From the NCBI GenBank assembly GCA_964424335.1, contig CAYRIY010000044.1, forward strand, positions 1 through 27,223: a stretch of DNA of 27,223 nucleotides. The letters run 5' to 3'. Positions 6,969-15,434 of the stretch are shown here, in pieces. How positions within the stretch are numbered: position 1 is the first letter of the stretch; every line of letters starts with the position of its first letter. Under the pieces are notes generated by a model that saw only the letters and a list, made by a program, of their open reading frames with translations, did no database searches and was not told the DNA's origin. The stretch comes from CAYRIY01 sp964424335. GTDB taxonomy: Bacteria > Bacillota > Limnochordia > DTU080 > RSA5. Position numbers and translations under genes: made by a program.

Positions 6969-8450
6969 TCATAAGGATTGTACGTCGCGGTAAAGCCGAT
7001 CCTTTGCGCCTTCTAGCCGTTCAACGCGGGCAACGATCCCCTCCCACGCGTCATTCAATCTCGAGCGCCGCTCTTGGACCATCCGCAGCGTCTCACTGGG
7101 AGCAACTCCTCCCTGACTGTTCGTCACTTGGACAAAGTGCGTAGGATCAAGCCCTCTTTTCAGCTCCTCGACCGTAATGCCCAGCTTCTTTCCGGTCACT
7201 TCAACAGCGGCGGATTCAAAGATGTCGACTTGGGGATCGTCGGCAGGCAAATTGCGGTCTTCCGATTCGATTACAAAGAGATTGACGATGTGATGCGCTG
7301 TCCGGTAGTCAAACCCAAACTTCCGTACAAGGTGATTGGCCAGCTCGGTGGAACCCGAGTACCCCTGACGAACGGAGGCCAACATTCGTTCGCGATGCAC
7401 AATGAGGGTGGGAAGCACCTTGGCATAGTTGTTCGCAATTCCTTGAACCGCTCTAAACGCATCCCTTGTTCCCGCGTGCAATCGCGTCATTTCAGTACAG
7501 TCTTGTTGTGGAATGCGAATACCCATGGTCGCCACCTGGTTCAATGCTCCCATGCACACCGCGACTGCCGCGCTGGCATGTTCGTGATCGTCGGCCCCCC
7601 TTGTCTTTTGCGGCATGAAATGGCTACGCGAGCGTCCCTTCCCCCCCTTTTCCTGCGGGACCGCAGGAGCTCTCGGCGGCAATTCCACAAAGCCGTATTC
7701 CTTGGTGCACCACATGCGCAGGTCTGTGGCGAGGCGACTGAGGATCGAAGCGACCGCAGTCAATGCCGAGACGACATGGAGGTATCCATCAGTATAGGAA
7801 ACAGCGTCGTTGCTATTTTCAATGAGGCCCTCAAGGCCCAGATACTCACTGACCATGTTCCGGTCAATCGCCCAGCTCGTTCCTGCCAGAGCCCCGCACC
7901 CGAGCTCATTGAGGTTTAACAAACTGTACCCCATTTCCAAGCGGGGCCATATGCGCTCGATCGGATCGTAGATCGACAACAGATAGTGGCCAAACGTCGT
8001 GGGCTGGGCATGCGCCATGTGGGTGTACCCGGGCATGATCGTATCGAGGTTGTTGCTTGCGAGATCGAGCAACACCGACCGCAGGTCGTAAATGGCGCAC
8101 ATCGTCCTTAGCATGTCGCGCCTCAACGGAAACTGTTGAAACTGCGGTGGAATGGTGCGCCCCAGCGTGAGATTGCCAGCATACTCGATGCCGTGCTTTT
8201 CGATGACATACCGTTGGAGTCCGCCAAACCCTTCGTACGAAATCACGCCTTCTCTTAGAGCCCCCATTTTGGCAGGCTCGTCCCAAAGCTCGATGATCGA
8301 CTCAACAGTAATCGGCACGTGTTCTTTGGGGATTAGGTTTTGTTTGATCAACATGACCGCCCATGCCGTGTCAATCCAAAGAAAGTGGTATGGAACCCCG
8401 TGAACGTCCTCGATTCGTTGAATCAGATCCGATGTCTTAGGATTACTCAT
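6969..8450 (-). CDS. Argininosuccinate-lyase-like enzyme (fumarase/aspartase superfamily)
   Basis: This 493-residue protein belongs to the ASL/fumarase superfamily, homotetrameric lyases that eliminate fumarate or a similar group. The catalytic-His motif is intact (PGYTHMAHAQP, His144). The signature loop, normally GSSxMPQKKNP, is altered: it reads RSHFMPQKTRGADD. It keeps the Ser and Lys equivalents (Ser276, Lys282) but loses the second Ser and the KN pair, and it is preceded by a basic KGGKGRSR stretch. It sits with a sugar SBP and a UTRA regulator, not with argG or other arginine genes, so a catabolic lyase acting on another substrate is more likely than arginine synthesis. The ATG at 8450 is chosen; the longer frame to a GTG at 8495 lacks a better ribosome site. 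Confidence 0.8.
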   Translation of the reverse strand: MSNPKTSDLIQRIEDVHGVPYHFLWIDTAWAVMLIKQNLIPKEHVPITVESIIELWDEPAKMGALREGVISYEGFGGLQRYVIEKHGIEYAGNLTLGRTIPPQFQQFPLRRDMLRTMCAIYDLRSVLLDLASNNLDTIMPGYTHMAHAQPTTFGHYLLSIYDPIERIWPRLEMGYSLLNLNELGCGALAGTSWAIDRNMVSEYLGLEGLIENSNDAVSYTDGYLHVVSALTAVASILSRLATDLRMWCTKEYGFVELPPRAPAVPQEKGGKGRSRSHFMPQKTRGADDHEHASAAVAVCMGALNQVATMGIRIPQQDCTEMTRLHAGTRDAFRAVQGIANNYAKVLPTLIVHRERMLASVRQGYSGSTELANHLVRKFGFDYRTAHHIVNLFVIESEDRNLPADDPQVDIFESAAVEVTGKKLGITVEELKRGLDPTHFVQVTNSQGGVAPSETLRMVQERRSRLNDAWEGIVARVERLEGAKDRLYRDVQSL

Positions 8451-8511
8451 CTGGCCATCCCATCCCATGTCGATTGAATTGTCGTTACAGCCCACTCACT
8501 GCGGCGTGCCC

Positions 8512-9595
8512 TCAGCGCGCCGCGAGCAACTGTTCAACGGTCGGCTTGATCTCAGCAAGCGCGATTTCAGGGGCCACGTTCAGATCGAATGCCGATTTGA
8601 TTGCGTTGTTCATGACGTTCCAAATTTCCTGAGCGTTCGGGTGAAGCGTCCGATAGGGGCGTCCAAGTTCCAAAGCTTGCAAGAACACATTGATGTGTTC
8701 CCGCCTGAAGTACGGGGCGAAATTGGCCAACTCGGATGTCACGCTGAGTCTAGGTTGCGGGAAGATTCCCCCTTGGTTTTCGATCGCCTTGACTTCCTTG
8801 CTCATGTAATAGCGGAGAAACGTCCATGCCTCTTCGGGATGACTGGTTCCCACCGGTATGCCCACGGCGATGATCGTCAGCTTGCCGGCAGGGCCCGCAG
8901 GTCCTTGGGGCAGCGGCGCCAAGTCCCAGTCCAAACCGTTCTCTTCGGCAAGCTTGGCTTCGGTCGGCATGGCAGTCCACATCGCTGCCGTTCCATTCAA
9001 GAAGTTGCCACCAAGTGCCTGGGCCTCATGAAGCTCGGTCATGAACCGAACGGCGTTCAGACCTTCTTCCTGGTCGAGGATGAAGTTTTGATATCCCTCG
9101 TCGATATAATCTCCACCCGCTTGAAAAACGAAGGGAGGCAGACGAGTCGGAAAGTTGTTCGTCCAGGCGTAGACGTCGATCACGCCATCACCGGACGTGT
9201 CGCGGGTAAGGCGGCGCGCCGCTTCCTTTAGAGCGTCCCAGTTCCACGAGGAATCGTACCAATCATGGGGAGGCGCGGCCAGTCCGGCTTCCGCAAACAT
9301 CGCTTTATTGTAAAACTGTGCTGATGATATCGGGCGAAACGCCTCCGGCAGCCCGGGTGATGAGGGTTTCTCTGGCTGCAGTGGAGTGAATCGGTTCGAT
9401 CACGACACGGATGTTCGGATGTAGGCGGTTGAACTCGTCGACGATCTGTTGTTGCACTTCCGGGCTGACGTGGTTGAACGCGTGAACAAACGAAAGTTCC
9501 ACGACGTCGGCCGCCTTCACTTGCGGCGCCGAGAGCATGACAAAAAGCAATAGGAGAAATCCGCACAGGAGTCGTCTTGCTGTTTTTAATCGCAT
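8512..9595 (-). pseudogene. ABC sugar solute-binding protein, internally deleted and frameshifted
   Basis: Two reading frames make up one broken SBP. The first (9595-9305, after a GGGAGG ribosome site) gives a signal peptide with an AxA-type end (VKA-AD, no lipobox), then LSFVHAFNHVSPEVQQQIVD and AAGGVSPDIIS, and stops. The second frame picks up at QFYNKAMFAEAGL (about 9335), the family's usual YYNKxLFxEAGL segment, and continues normally to the stop at 8512. In an intact SBP about 60 residues lie between these blocks, so a segment of that size is missing and the frame has changed. The product cannot be a full binding protein. The next gene on the strand is the ArgH-like lyase, which may have lost its transport partner. 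An assembly error is an alternative. Confidence 0.82.
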
Positions 9596-10017
9596 GGTTT
9601 TCCCTCCCGAAGTGGTTTATAGACGAAAAAGCGCTAAATCGATCCAATTCCGAAGTGAAGAAGAGCGCAACGCGCGTCTTAATTTGAGTGTTCCGCATCC
9701 CTCCTTTTGAAAATCCGAATGCATCTGACCAAATATTCGTTTGTACGGATAATATTTAATGCGCTCCACTGATCTCCTTCATCGAATATCGACGTTTATT
9801 CGAATTTAAAGCCTATAAAGGAAATCTAGGCTCGCTGGAGAATGATCGACCTCGGACGGAATCTTTGTACGTACATTCGAATCAAATGTGCCTCCGGAGC
9901 ATTTCGAATACGAGTCCTTTCCCGAAATCTGAAGCGGCTATTTGCGTTCGCGCATCCGCACCCGACACGCGTTCCATTCATACCATGATAGGCAGTCAGT
10001 GCGAGGGAGCTTAACAT
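9596..10017. promoter_or_regulatory. Divergent control region rich in palindromes
   Basis: No gene is supported in these 422 bases between the broken SBP (minus) and the TSUP gene (plus). The stretch is more AT-rich than its surroundings. It holds AAATATT/AATATTT arms (9731-9757), TCGAATA/TATTCGA arms (9782-9803), TGTACGTACA (9866-9875) abutting ATTCGAAT (9875-9882), and a further TTCGAAT (9903-9909). These look like regulator sites, but no matching regulator can be named. Confidence 0.4.
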
Positions 10018-10737
10018 ATGGATCTTATTGCGATTTGGGCGTCGATCGCGCTTGCGAGCCTGGTACAGGGCTCGGTCGGGTTTGGTTTCGGACTCGTTTC
10101 TACAGCGTTGCTCGCATTATTCGTCGACGTAAAGGACGCGTCCGTGATCATGATCCTGGGGGGCTTGGCGCAAAATCTCACAATCCTGGTTCGCCTGAGG
10201 CAGAATTTCACTTGGCGCGGCATCAAAGGGCTGGTTATCGCCGCTGTATCGGGCGTGCCCGTCGGCGTCGCCTTTCTCGTTCGCGTGGATTCGAAGTGGG
10301 TTCTCCTTGTGCTGGGATGCCTCTTGATTTTAAGCACGTTGCGATTTCATACCCTCGGAACCCGCCTCCGAAAGTTGTCCCCGGCGCTGAGCATTCCCGC
10401 GGGCTTAGTGTCCGGTTTTCTTCACGGAGCATTCGGAGCCGGAGCGCCTCCGACGGTGTTGTACGCCAAGAATCAGGCGTTCGACCGCATGAGGTATGTG
10501 GCAACGCTGCAAATGGTGCTTGGGATGTCGACGCTCACGCGCGCCGTATGCCTAGGTAGCTACGGTCTCATTACTCGGGAGCTCGCCACGATCAGTGCGC
10601 TGGGAATCCTATTTGCAATGGGAGGGGCGTATCTCGGAACGCGTGTGCTCAGTGTCGCCTCGTCGACGAGGCTCGAACAAGCGACCAAGATCCTGCTGGC
10701 TTTGATGGGCGCGAGTTACATCATGTCTGCGGTTTAG
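10018..10737 (+). CDS. TSUP (TauE/SafE) family membrane permease
   Basis: This 239-residue integral membrane protein has about seven to eight hydrophobic helices. It carries the two half-repeat signatures of the TSUP family: QGSVGFGFGL near residue 17 and SGFLHGAFGAGAPPTVLYA near 137. TSUP proteins move small anions, often sulfite, sulfonates or other organosulfur compounds, across the cytoplasmic membrane. The ATG at 10018 follows GAGGGAGC. It stands alone on the plus strand between two SBP modules. Export of an anion released during breakdown of a modified polysaccharide is conceivable but speculative. The substrate cannot be told from sequence. Confidence 0.88.
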   Translation: MDLIAIWASIALASLVQGSVGFGFGLVSTALLALFVDVKDASVIMILGGLAQNLTILVRLRQNFTWRGIKGLVIAAVSGVPVGVAFLVRVDSKWVLLVLGCLLILSTLRFHTLGTRLRKLSPALSIPAGLVSGFLHGAFGAGAPPTVLYAKNQAFDRMRYVATLQMVLGMSTLTRAVCLGSYGLITRELATISALGILFAMGGAYLGTRVLSVASSTRLEQATKILLALMGASYIMSAV

Positions 10738-10848
10738 TGCCGCACGTCCGTCCTAAATTCCTACATTCTCCCCTAGCCGCAACCCGCATCGACCGCGCAA
10801 TAAACGTCAACCGTTTGCCCATTTCTCCATTCTGAATAAGAAGGAGTG

Positions 10849-10865
10849 TTCTCGTATCACGAGAA
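10849..10865. promoter_or_regulatory. Perfect palindrome upstream of SBP/beta-helix operon
   Basis: TTCTCGT-ATC-ACGAGAA is a 7-bp inverted repeat with a 3-base centre, located about 40 bases before the ribosome site of the SBP gene. Size and symmetry suit an operator for a dimeric repressor. The binding protein is unknown, and the LacI protein encoded at 13545-14663 is one candidate. It is too short and T-poor for a terminator. Confidence 0.45.
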
Positions 10866-10902
10866 TGTCCAGATCAAGTCTATTAAAGCGTATTAATAAA
10901 CC

Positions 10903-10908
10903 GGGAGG
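10903..10908 (+). promoter_or_regulatory. Ribosome site aligned to an ATC codon
   Basis: GGGAGG at 10903-10908 is the only good ribosome site before the SBP gene. Eight bases later, in the SBP frame, lies ATC (10917-10919), followed by ATC ACG AAA CGT and only then GTG at 10932. The GTG is 23 bases from the GGGAGG, too far for efficient use. The added ITKR residues would also complete the positive n-region of the signal peptide. Either the gene starts at a rare non-AUG codon or an ATG has been changed to ATC. Confidence 0.5.
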
Positions 10909-10916
10909 CGAATCTC

Positions 10917-12185
10917 ATCATCACGAAACGTGTGGCGTCACTATCGAGAACGCTCTATCGCTTGACTCTTGCTACCGTCCTTATCGTTCAGTTGAGTTTG
11001 ACCGCTTTTGCAACCGAGACGACGCTGACCGTGTACAGCAATATTCCGCCGGGAACAGGTGAGTTTGACGCACTGCAGGCCTACTTCCGAAAGTACGAGG
11101 CCGCAAATCCGGGCATTAAGATTGAGGACCTGGGGCGCATCAGCACGCCAGACGCCCTCTACACCCTCGTGGCTGCGGGCACCGCCCCGGATCTTTTCGG
11201 ATTTACGACTCATCCCGTCTTCGCATTGTACGAGCAAGGTTACATCTCGGATGTCCCGCACGACATCTTGGCCAAGGCCAATGCCACCTTGCTCCCAGTG
11301 ACGCTCGAGGCGAACACGCTGCGCGGGAAGCTGATCGGTCTGCCGTCTCAAAACAACGTGACGACCATGTACTACAACAAGCGGCTGATGAGCGAAGCGG
11401 GGCTCGGCACTGAACCGCCGAGTACGTGGGATGAGCTCGCCCAGATGAGCCGGAAGACGACGACGCCCGATCGATTCGGTCTTATCACAAGTCCCGATGG
11501 ATGGAGCCTCACGCGTTTCTCTACCGCAATGCTCTGGAGCTTCGGCGGCGAAGTCGTTGACGAAACCGGACGGATCGTGCTTGGCGGGGATCCGTTCATG
11601 CAGGTCCTCAGCTTCTTTGAGGAGGCCTTTCGACCCGACTCATTCGGATCGCTCCAATACAGCAGAATCTTCAACAACAGTGAAGCTGCTTTCATGTTAG
11701 GTATTCCGGGCCAGTTGTCAGGACTTCGCGACGCGAATCCTCTCTATGCTCAAGAGACCGGGGCTGCTCCGCTTCCGGCAGGGCCCGCCGGTTCTCGGGC
11801 CAACCATTACGGGCACACCTATGCCGTGGCCAAAGGTCCCAACGAAATCGAGGCTTGGAAGCTGCTCGACTGGCTGATGTTCTCGTCGGACGGTCCGAAC
11901 GGCATGACGCCGCTTGGCGATGTCTCGCTCCAACGCGGTTATCCACCCTATCACCTGGGCGACGTTGCAGCAGGGTTGGAAAACCATCCGGATGCGGCGT
12001 TCTATCACGGATTCATCGATACCTTGCTTGTCGCACGCAACTACGAGCACTGGTGGGAGTTTGGGATTGTCGACTTGCCGACTGGACCAGGAATCCGCCG
12101 AGTGATCAACGGCGAACCGCACATCGCCGTAATTGATGAGATCATCTTAAACCTGGAGCGTCAGATCGCCGAGGCTCAACAATAA
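10917..12185 (+). CDS. ABC sugar solute-binding protein
   Basis: This is a family 1 solute-binding protein of about 418-422 residues. The signal peptide ends near LTAFA-TE and has no lipobox Cys. The mature chain shows LTVYSNIPPGTGEFDALQAY, FRKYEAANPGIKIE, AAGTAPDLFGF, the hinge segment VTTMYYNKRLMSEAGLG, and AAPLPAGPAG before the C-terminal lobe. I extend the start to the ATC at 10917 because of ribosome-site spacing; the first conventional start is GTG 10932. The beta-helix gene follows after 44 bases, so the two are probably co-transcribed, and the SBP may collect the sugars released from that protein's substrate. No permease or ATPase gene accompanies it. Confidence 0.9.
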   Translation: MITKRVASLSRTLYRLTLATVLIVQLSLTAFATETTLTVYSNIPPGTGEFDALQAYFRKYEAANPGIKIEDLGRISTPDALYTLVAAGTAPDLFGFTTHPVFALYEQGYISDVPHDILAKANATLLPVTLEANTLRGKLIGLPSQNNVTTMYYNKRLMSEAGLGTEPPSTWDELAQMSRKTTTPDRFGLITSPDGWSLTRFSTAMLWSFGGEVVDETGRIVLGGDPFMQVLSFFEEAFRPDSFGSLQYSRIFNNSEAAFMLGIPGQLSGLRDANPLYAQETGAAPLPAGPAGSRANHYGHTYAVAKGPNEIEAWKLLDWLMFSSDGPNGMTPLGDVSLQRGYPPYHLGDVAAGLENHPDAAFYHGFIDTLLVARNYEHWWEFGIVDLPTGPGIRRVINGEPHIAVIDEIILNLERQIAEAQQ

Positions 12186-12229
12186 GATGCGCCCAGCATG
12201 AATAGTGGCCGAAAGGACTGCTTCAGTTC

Positions 12230-13522
12230 ATGAGATACTTGATCGCTTCACAGTCGGATTTTGACCGGTACAAGTCTGCATCGTTTGATGCGGGTGACGA
12301 AATCTTATTCAAAGCTGGAGAATCTTTTCACGGACAGTTCGCTCCCTCTGGAAGCGGCAAGGAAGGGCTCCCGATCCGGGTGTCGACCTACTCAGGCGAT
12401 GGATCGATGCGCTCCTCGATTCATGGACTGGGAAAGGTCGACGCCCCACTCAAGCTGTACAACCCCTCCTTCTGGGAGATCGAAGACCTAGAGTTGACCA
12501 ATACCGATGGAACGAACCGGGACCAGGGCAACCTTTTTGGCATACGCATTGTCGGAGAGGATGCGGGACTGTTGCAACACATCCGGATTCGCAATTGCTA
12601 CGTCCACCATGTGAACGGAATGGTCGGCGATAAGCCGCGCGGGGGCATCCACGTCGATGTCGTTGGAAATCGGCGAAAGACGTGGTTCGAGCGTCTGACG
12701 ATCGAGGGAAACACCGTGAGCGACGTGGGAGGCGTCGGCATATCGACGTCCTCGACGTGGCGAGTGATCAACAGCGACCAATGGACGCCCTGGAAAGAAG
12801 TCGTGGTCCGAGGCAATCGGGTGGAGCGGACCGGGCGCAACGGAATCATCGTTCGCGTCAGCGAGCGACCTCTCATCGAAAGGAACACATTGGCCTACAA
12901 CAGTCGTGCCGACGTGGGTCACAGCGTCTTTACGTTCGACACGCGCGGCGCCATCATTCAGTACAACGAAGCGTATGGGAATACCGGTTTGCCCACAGAT
13001 CAGGATCGCGGCGGGTTTGACGCAGACTTCAAGTGCGAGGACACCGTCATTCAATACAACTACAGCCACGACAACCACTGGTTCTGCGGGATCATGCGCA
13101 AGTACAACAAAAACGTAGTCATTAGGTACAACTTCAGCCGGAATGATCGACTCGGAGCGTACTACTACGGCTTTCCCAAGGAAAACGATCTCCACGGGGT
13201 GCTTGTGCACGACAACCTGCACATCTTTGATACCGGCGACAAAGCGAGCGTCTTCGTATGCGACGACCGGGAACGAACTCCGATCGAGACGTGCTTTCGA
13301 AGGAATGTCTTTGTATTCGTCGATGGAGGCGATTGGGGCATCGAGCCCGATGCATCGTGCACCTTCGAAGCGAATGCGTTTTACAACGTCCGACCATTGG
13401 GTGATGACGCCGTTTCGGACACGGGGGACGTATTGAAGCGAATCGGCGATATCATCAGCAAACTCGTAGGCGCGGGGCTCACAGTGCCCGAATCGGCTAG
13501 CGATCTCACTCGCTCGGCCTGA
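12230..13522 (+). CDS. Right-handed parallel beta-helix protein (polysaccharide lyase/epimerase-like)
   Basis: This 430-residue protein is built from repeated short strands of the type xxIRxNxVxxxxGxGI. Examples are HIRIRNCYVHHV, VVVRGNRVERTGRNGIIV, IIQYNEAYGNTG, VIQYNYSHDNHWF and VIRYNFSRNDRLGAYY. That is the signature of right-handed parallel beta-helix (pectate-lyase-like) folds, found in polysaccharide lyases, hydrolases and C5-epimerases. I cannot assign a catalytic site. No signal peptide is seen after the ATG at 12230, so it may act inside the cell on oligosaccharides, unless a non-classical export route exists. A GAAAGGA lies 12 bases before the start. It follows the SBP gene directly. 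The stop is 22 bases from the convergent LacI gene. Confidence 0.85.
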   Translation: MRYLIASQSDFDRYKSASFDAGDEILFKAGESFHGQFAPSGSGKEGLPIRVSTYSGDGSMRSSIHGLGKVDAPLKLYNPSFWEIEDLELTNTDGTNRDQGNLFGIRIVGEDAGLLQHIRIRNCYVHHVNGMVGDKPRGGIHVDVVGNRRKTWFERLTIEGNTVSDVGGVGISTSSTWRVINSDQWTPWKEVVVRGNRVERTGRNGIIVRVSERPLIERNTLAYNSRADVGHSVFTFDTRGAIIQYNEAYGNTGLPTDQDRGGFDADFKCEDTVIQYNYSHDNHWFCGIMRKYNKNVVIRYNFSRNDRLGAYYYGFPKENDLHGVLVHDNLHIFDTGDKASVFVCDDRERTPIETCFRRNVFVFVDGGDWGIEPDASCTFEANAFYNVRPLGDDAVSDTGDVLKRIGDIISKLVGAGLTVPESASDLTRSA

Positions 13523-13544
13523 ACCCGGCCTGACGTCTTGCTCG

Positions 13545-14663
13545 TCAGCTAGACTGTGTTGCGGCGCCGTTGTCGGCGCCGCAAGACTCGCGAACCACAA
13601 TCTCGCACGGAATGAGCGAGTTGACCCGATGATCTGGTCCACGCCCGTCAATTCGCTCAAGCAGGAGGCGGGCGGCGCTCGTACCCAACTGCTTTAGCGG
13701 CTGCCGCACGCTCGTTAGCGACGGGCGAATCCCCTTGCTAATTAGATAGTCGTCCGTGCCGACAACAGCAAGATCCTCGGGGATCCGCAAGCCCGCCTCC
13801 TGAGCAGCCTGCATCGCGCCCAGCGCTAGAAAATCATTGATTGCGTAGAGCGCGTCCGGTGGCTCCACACCGGAGCGGAGAACCCGTTGAAACGTCCTAT
13901 AGCCGGTCTCGAAGCTGATCGGCGCGTACGGAGCCCGAATGACCCACGCCGACCCTTCGTCGCCATGCTCCTTGAGCGCCTCCATGTATCCCTTCAGCCG
14001 CTCTGTCTCCGCACTTGAAGTCCTCTCACGCCCCGTTCTCTCCAAAAAGAACGCGATTTTCTTGCGTCCGAGTCGAATCAAGTGACTCGTTCCCAAATGC
14101 CCGGCATGAAAGTTATCCGTCGAGACCTGATCGGCAAATGAGTCTTGCGTGCAAGCGTTGACGAGGACCAACGGAATGTTGGCGTCACTCAAACTCCTGA
14201 GAGAAGAGGCCGACAGGACATCGGTCTCCATCGTCGCCAAAATGGCGATCACACCGTCGATGCGCCCTTCGCGATAGAAGGTTGCGGCTCGGTCGAGCGC
14301 CGTTTCGAGTGTCGCGCTGTCCACTTCTACATCGCAGAGCGTAAGGGAATAACCCGTCGCGTGCGTGACCGCCAACATTCCTCGGAGCGGACGGGAAAAG
14401 AACGGCGAAGCGGTGTCCCAGCGGGAGATCACACCGAGCGAATACGCCCTGCGCGTGCTGATCGATCGAGCGGCTATGTTGGGCCGATAATTTAGCGCTT
14501 CCGCCACTTTGCGGACGCGTTCGATCGTGTCGCGATGGAAGGAGACGCCTTTTACCTCGTTGAGAATGAGTGAAACCGTCGCTTGCGAGACTCCGGCCTC
14601 CCGAGCGATATCCATACTTGTAACTTGACGAATTCTACCGGAGCGGCCGGAAGGATTCTCCAC
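13545..14663 (-). CDS. LacI-family transcription regulator
   Basis: This is a 372-residue repressor. The LacI helix-turn-helix starts at SMDIAREAGVSQATVSLILN, followed by the hinge-helix region YRPNIAARSISTRRAYSLGV. A periplasmic-binding-protein-like effector domain then covers residues about 70-360, with PPDALYAINDFLALGAMQAA, AVVGTDDYLISKGIRPSLTSV and the end IPCEIVVRESC. The preferred start is the GTG at 14663, which follows GGTGGAGG by 11 bases; a longer frame from GTG 14705 is open. It is the last gene on the minus strand after SBP, SBP, GH13 and LamG-like genes, 113 bases from the latter, so it probably controls that sugar operon and responds to its sugar. The final codons overlap the hairpin at 13559-13584. 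Confidence 0.93.
   Translation of the reverse strand: MENPSGRSGRIRQVTSMDIAREAGVSQATVSLILNEVKGVSFHRDTIERVRKVAEALNYRPNIAARSISTRRAYSLGVISRWDTASPFFSRPLRGMLAVTHATGYSLTLCDVEVDSATLETALDRAATFYREGRIDGVIAILATMETDVLSASSLRSLSDANIPLVLVNACTQDSFADQVSTDNFHAGHLGTSHLIRLGRKKIAFFLERTGRERTSSAETERLKGYMEALKEHGDEGSAWVIRAPYAPISFETGYRTFQRVLRSGVEPPDALYAINDFLALGAMQAAQEAGLRIPEDLAVVGTDDYLISKGIRPSLTSVRQPLKQLGTSAARLLLERIDGRGPDHRVNSLIPCEIVVRESCGADNGAATQSS
13559..13584. terminator. Perfect 10-bp hairpin at convergent gene ends
   Basis: TTGCGGCGCC (13559-13568) and GGCGCCGCAA (13575-13584) form a perfect 10-bp stem with a 6-base loop. It lies within the last codons of the LacI gene and 37 bases past the stop of the convergent beta-helix gene. 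It could stop plus-strand transcription before it invades lacI, but neither strand has a strong T-run, so termination is uncertain. Confidence 0.45.
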
Positions 14664-14776
14664 GAGTCGGCTAACCTCCACCTGCAAAGTTGGCGCGAGG
14701 CACACTCAACATATAAGACTTAGACACGCGTCCGAGGCGGTCCTTGCCGTTCGATGAGCACCAAAAGTCTTTAGCC

Positions 14777-15376
14777 TCACTCGACGCTGGTCACGACGAC
14801 ATCGGTCACGCCGAGCTTTGCGCGGGCAGCGTAGATGCCGATGGCGCCCTTGGGCGCACGATTCTGGGTGTCTGTGGCGCCAATCACATACTCGTCGTTG
14901 ATGTACACTTCGTACTCGTTGCCTCGGACGGAGACCAGCACCTCGTACTCTTCTCCTTCAAAGAAGTGCCACGAGCCGCCACCGGCGATTTGGTCCCAGC
15001 CCGTCTGCGGATTGCGCCAATGGAGGGAAACGCCGCCTTCCCGGTCCATAAGCACGACCACGAAGTTGTCATACTCCGTAAAGCGGACGACGACCCTCGC
15101 TCCGGACCAACCCTCAACGCCGTACTCATCCATGCGAAGGCGCAGGGTTAGATCGTAATCCGTCCAGTCACGGTCGCCGGCCCAGGCCATGTTCTCCTCG
15201 CTGGTCGTCGTATGCGTCAGCCAGCCGTCTTCAAGGGTCCAAAACTGCTCAGCAAAGATCCATACTTCCGGATCAAGGTTTTCGAAACGATCCTCAAAGA
15301 GCACGGCATTAGCGAATGAGACGGACGATAGCGCCAAGACGAGAAGGAACGTAGCAGTCAAAATCTTAAATCGCAT
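14777..15376 (-). CDS. Secreted LamG/concanavalin-like carbohydrate-binding protein
   Basis: This 199-residue exported protein starts with a clear signal peptide (MRFKILTATFLLVLALSSVSFA, cleaved near SFA-NA). The remainder is one beta-sandwich: FEDRFENLDPEVW, YDLTLRLRMDEYG, GARVVVRFTEYDNFVVVLM, YEVLVSVRGNEYEVYINDEYV and a final KGAIGIYAARAKLGVTDVVV. This order of strands is typical of LamG/DUF1080 (3-keto-disaccharide-hydrolase-like) domains that bind or act on sugars. Nothing points to a catalytic site, so a free-standing binding module is likeliest. It follows the GH13 gene by 76 bases and is separated from it by a stable hairpin, so it probably assists that enzyme outside the cytoplasm. 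AGAGGATGAGG precedes the ATG. Confidence 0.82.
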   Translation of the reverse strand: MRFKILTATFLLVLALSSVSFANAVLFEDRFENLDPEVWIFAEQFWTLEDGWLTHTTTSEENMAWAGDRDWTDYDLTLRLRMDEYGVEGWSGARVVVRFTEYDNFVVVLMDREGGVSLHWRNPQTGWDQIAGGGSWHFFEGEEYEVLVSVRGNEYEVYINDEYVIGATDTQNRAPKGAIGIYAARAKLGVTDVVVTSVE

Positions 15377-15406
15377 AAATCCTCATCCTCTCGATGGTGT
15401 AGAAAC

Positions 15407-15419
15407 AACGTCGCACGTT
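15407..15419. promoter_or_regulatory. Short palindrome upstream of LamG-like gene
   Basis: AACGT-CGC-ACGTT is a perfect 5-bp inverted repeat about 30 bases before the LamG-like start. Its core resembles LacI-type half sites, and a LacI gene lies two genes along. It is short enough to be chance. Confidence 0.25.
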
Positions 15420-15434
15420 AGGTCATCGGGTCAT

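Noticed and set aside
12488..13660. A 390-codon minus-strand frame opposite the beta-helix gene
   Set aside because: The beta-helix protein on the plus strand has clear repeats; the antisense product shows no domain and overlaps the LacI gene end.
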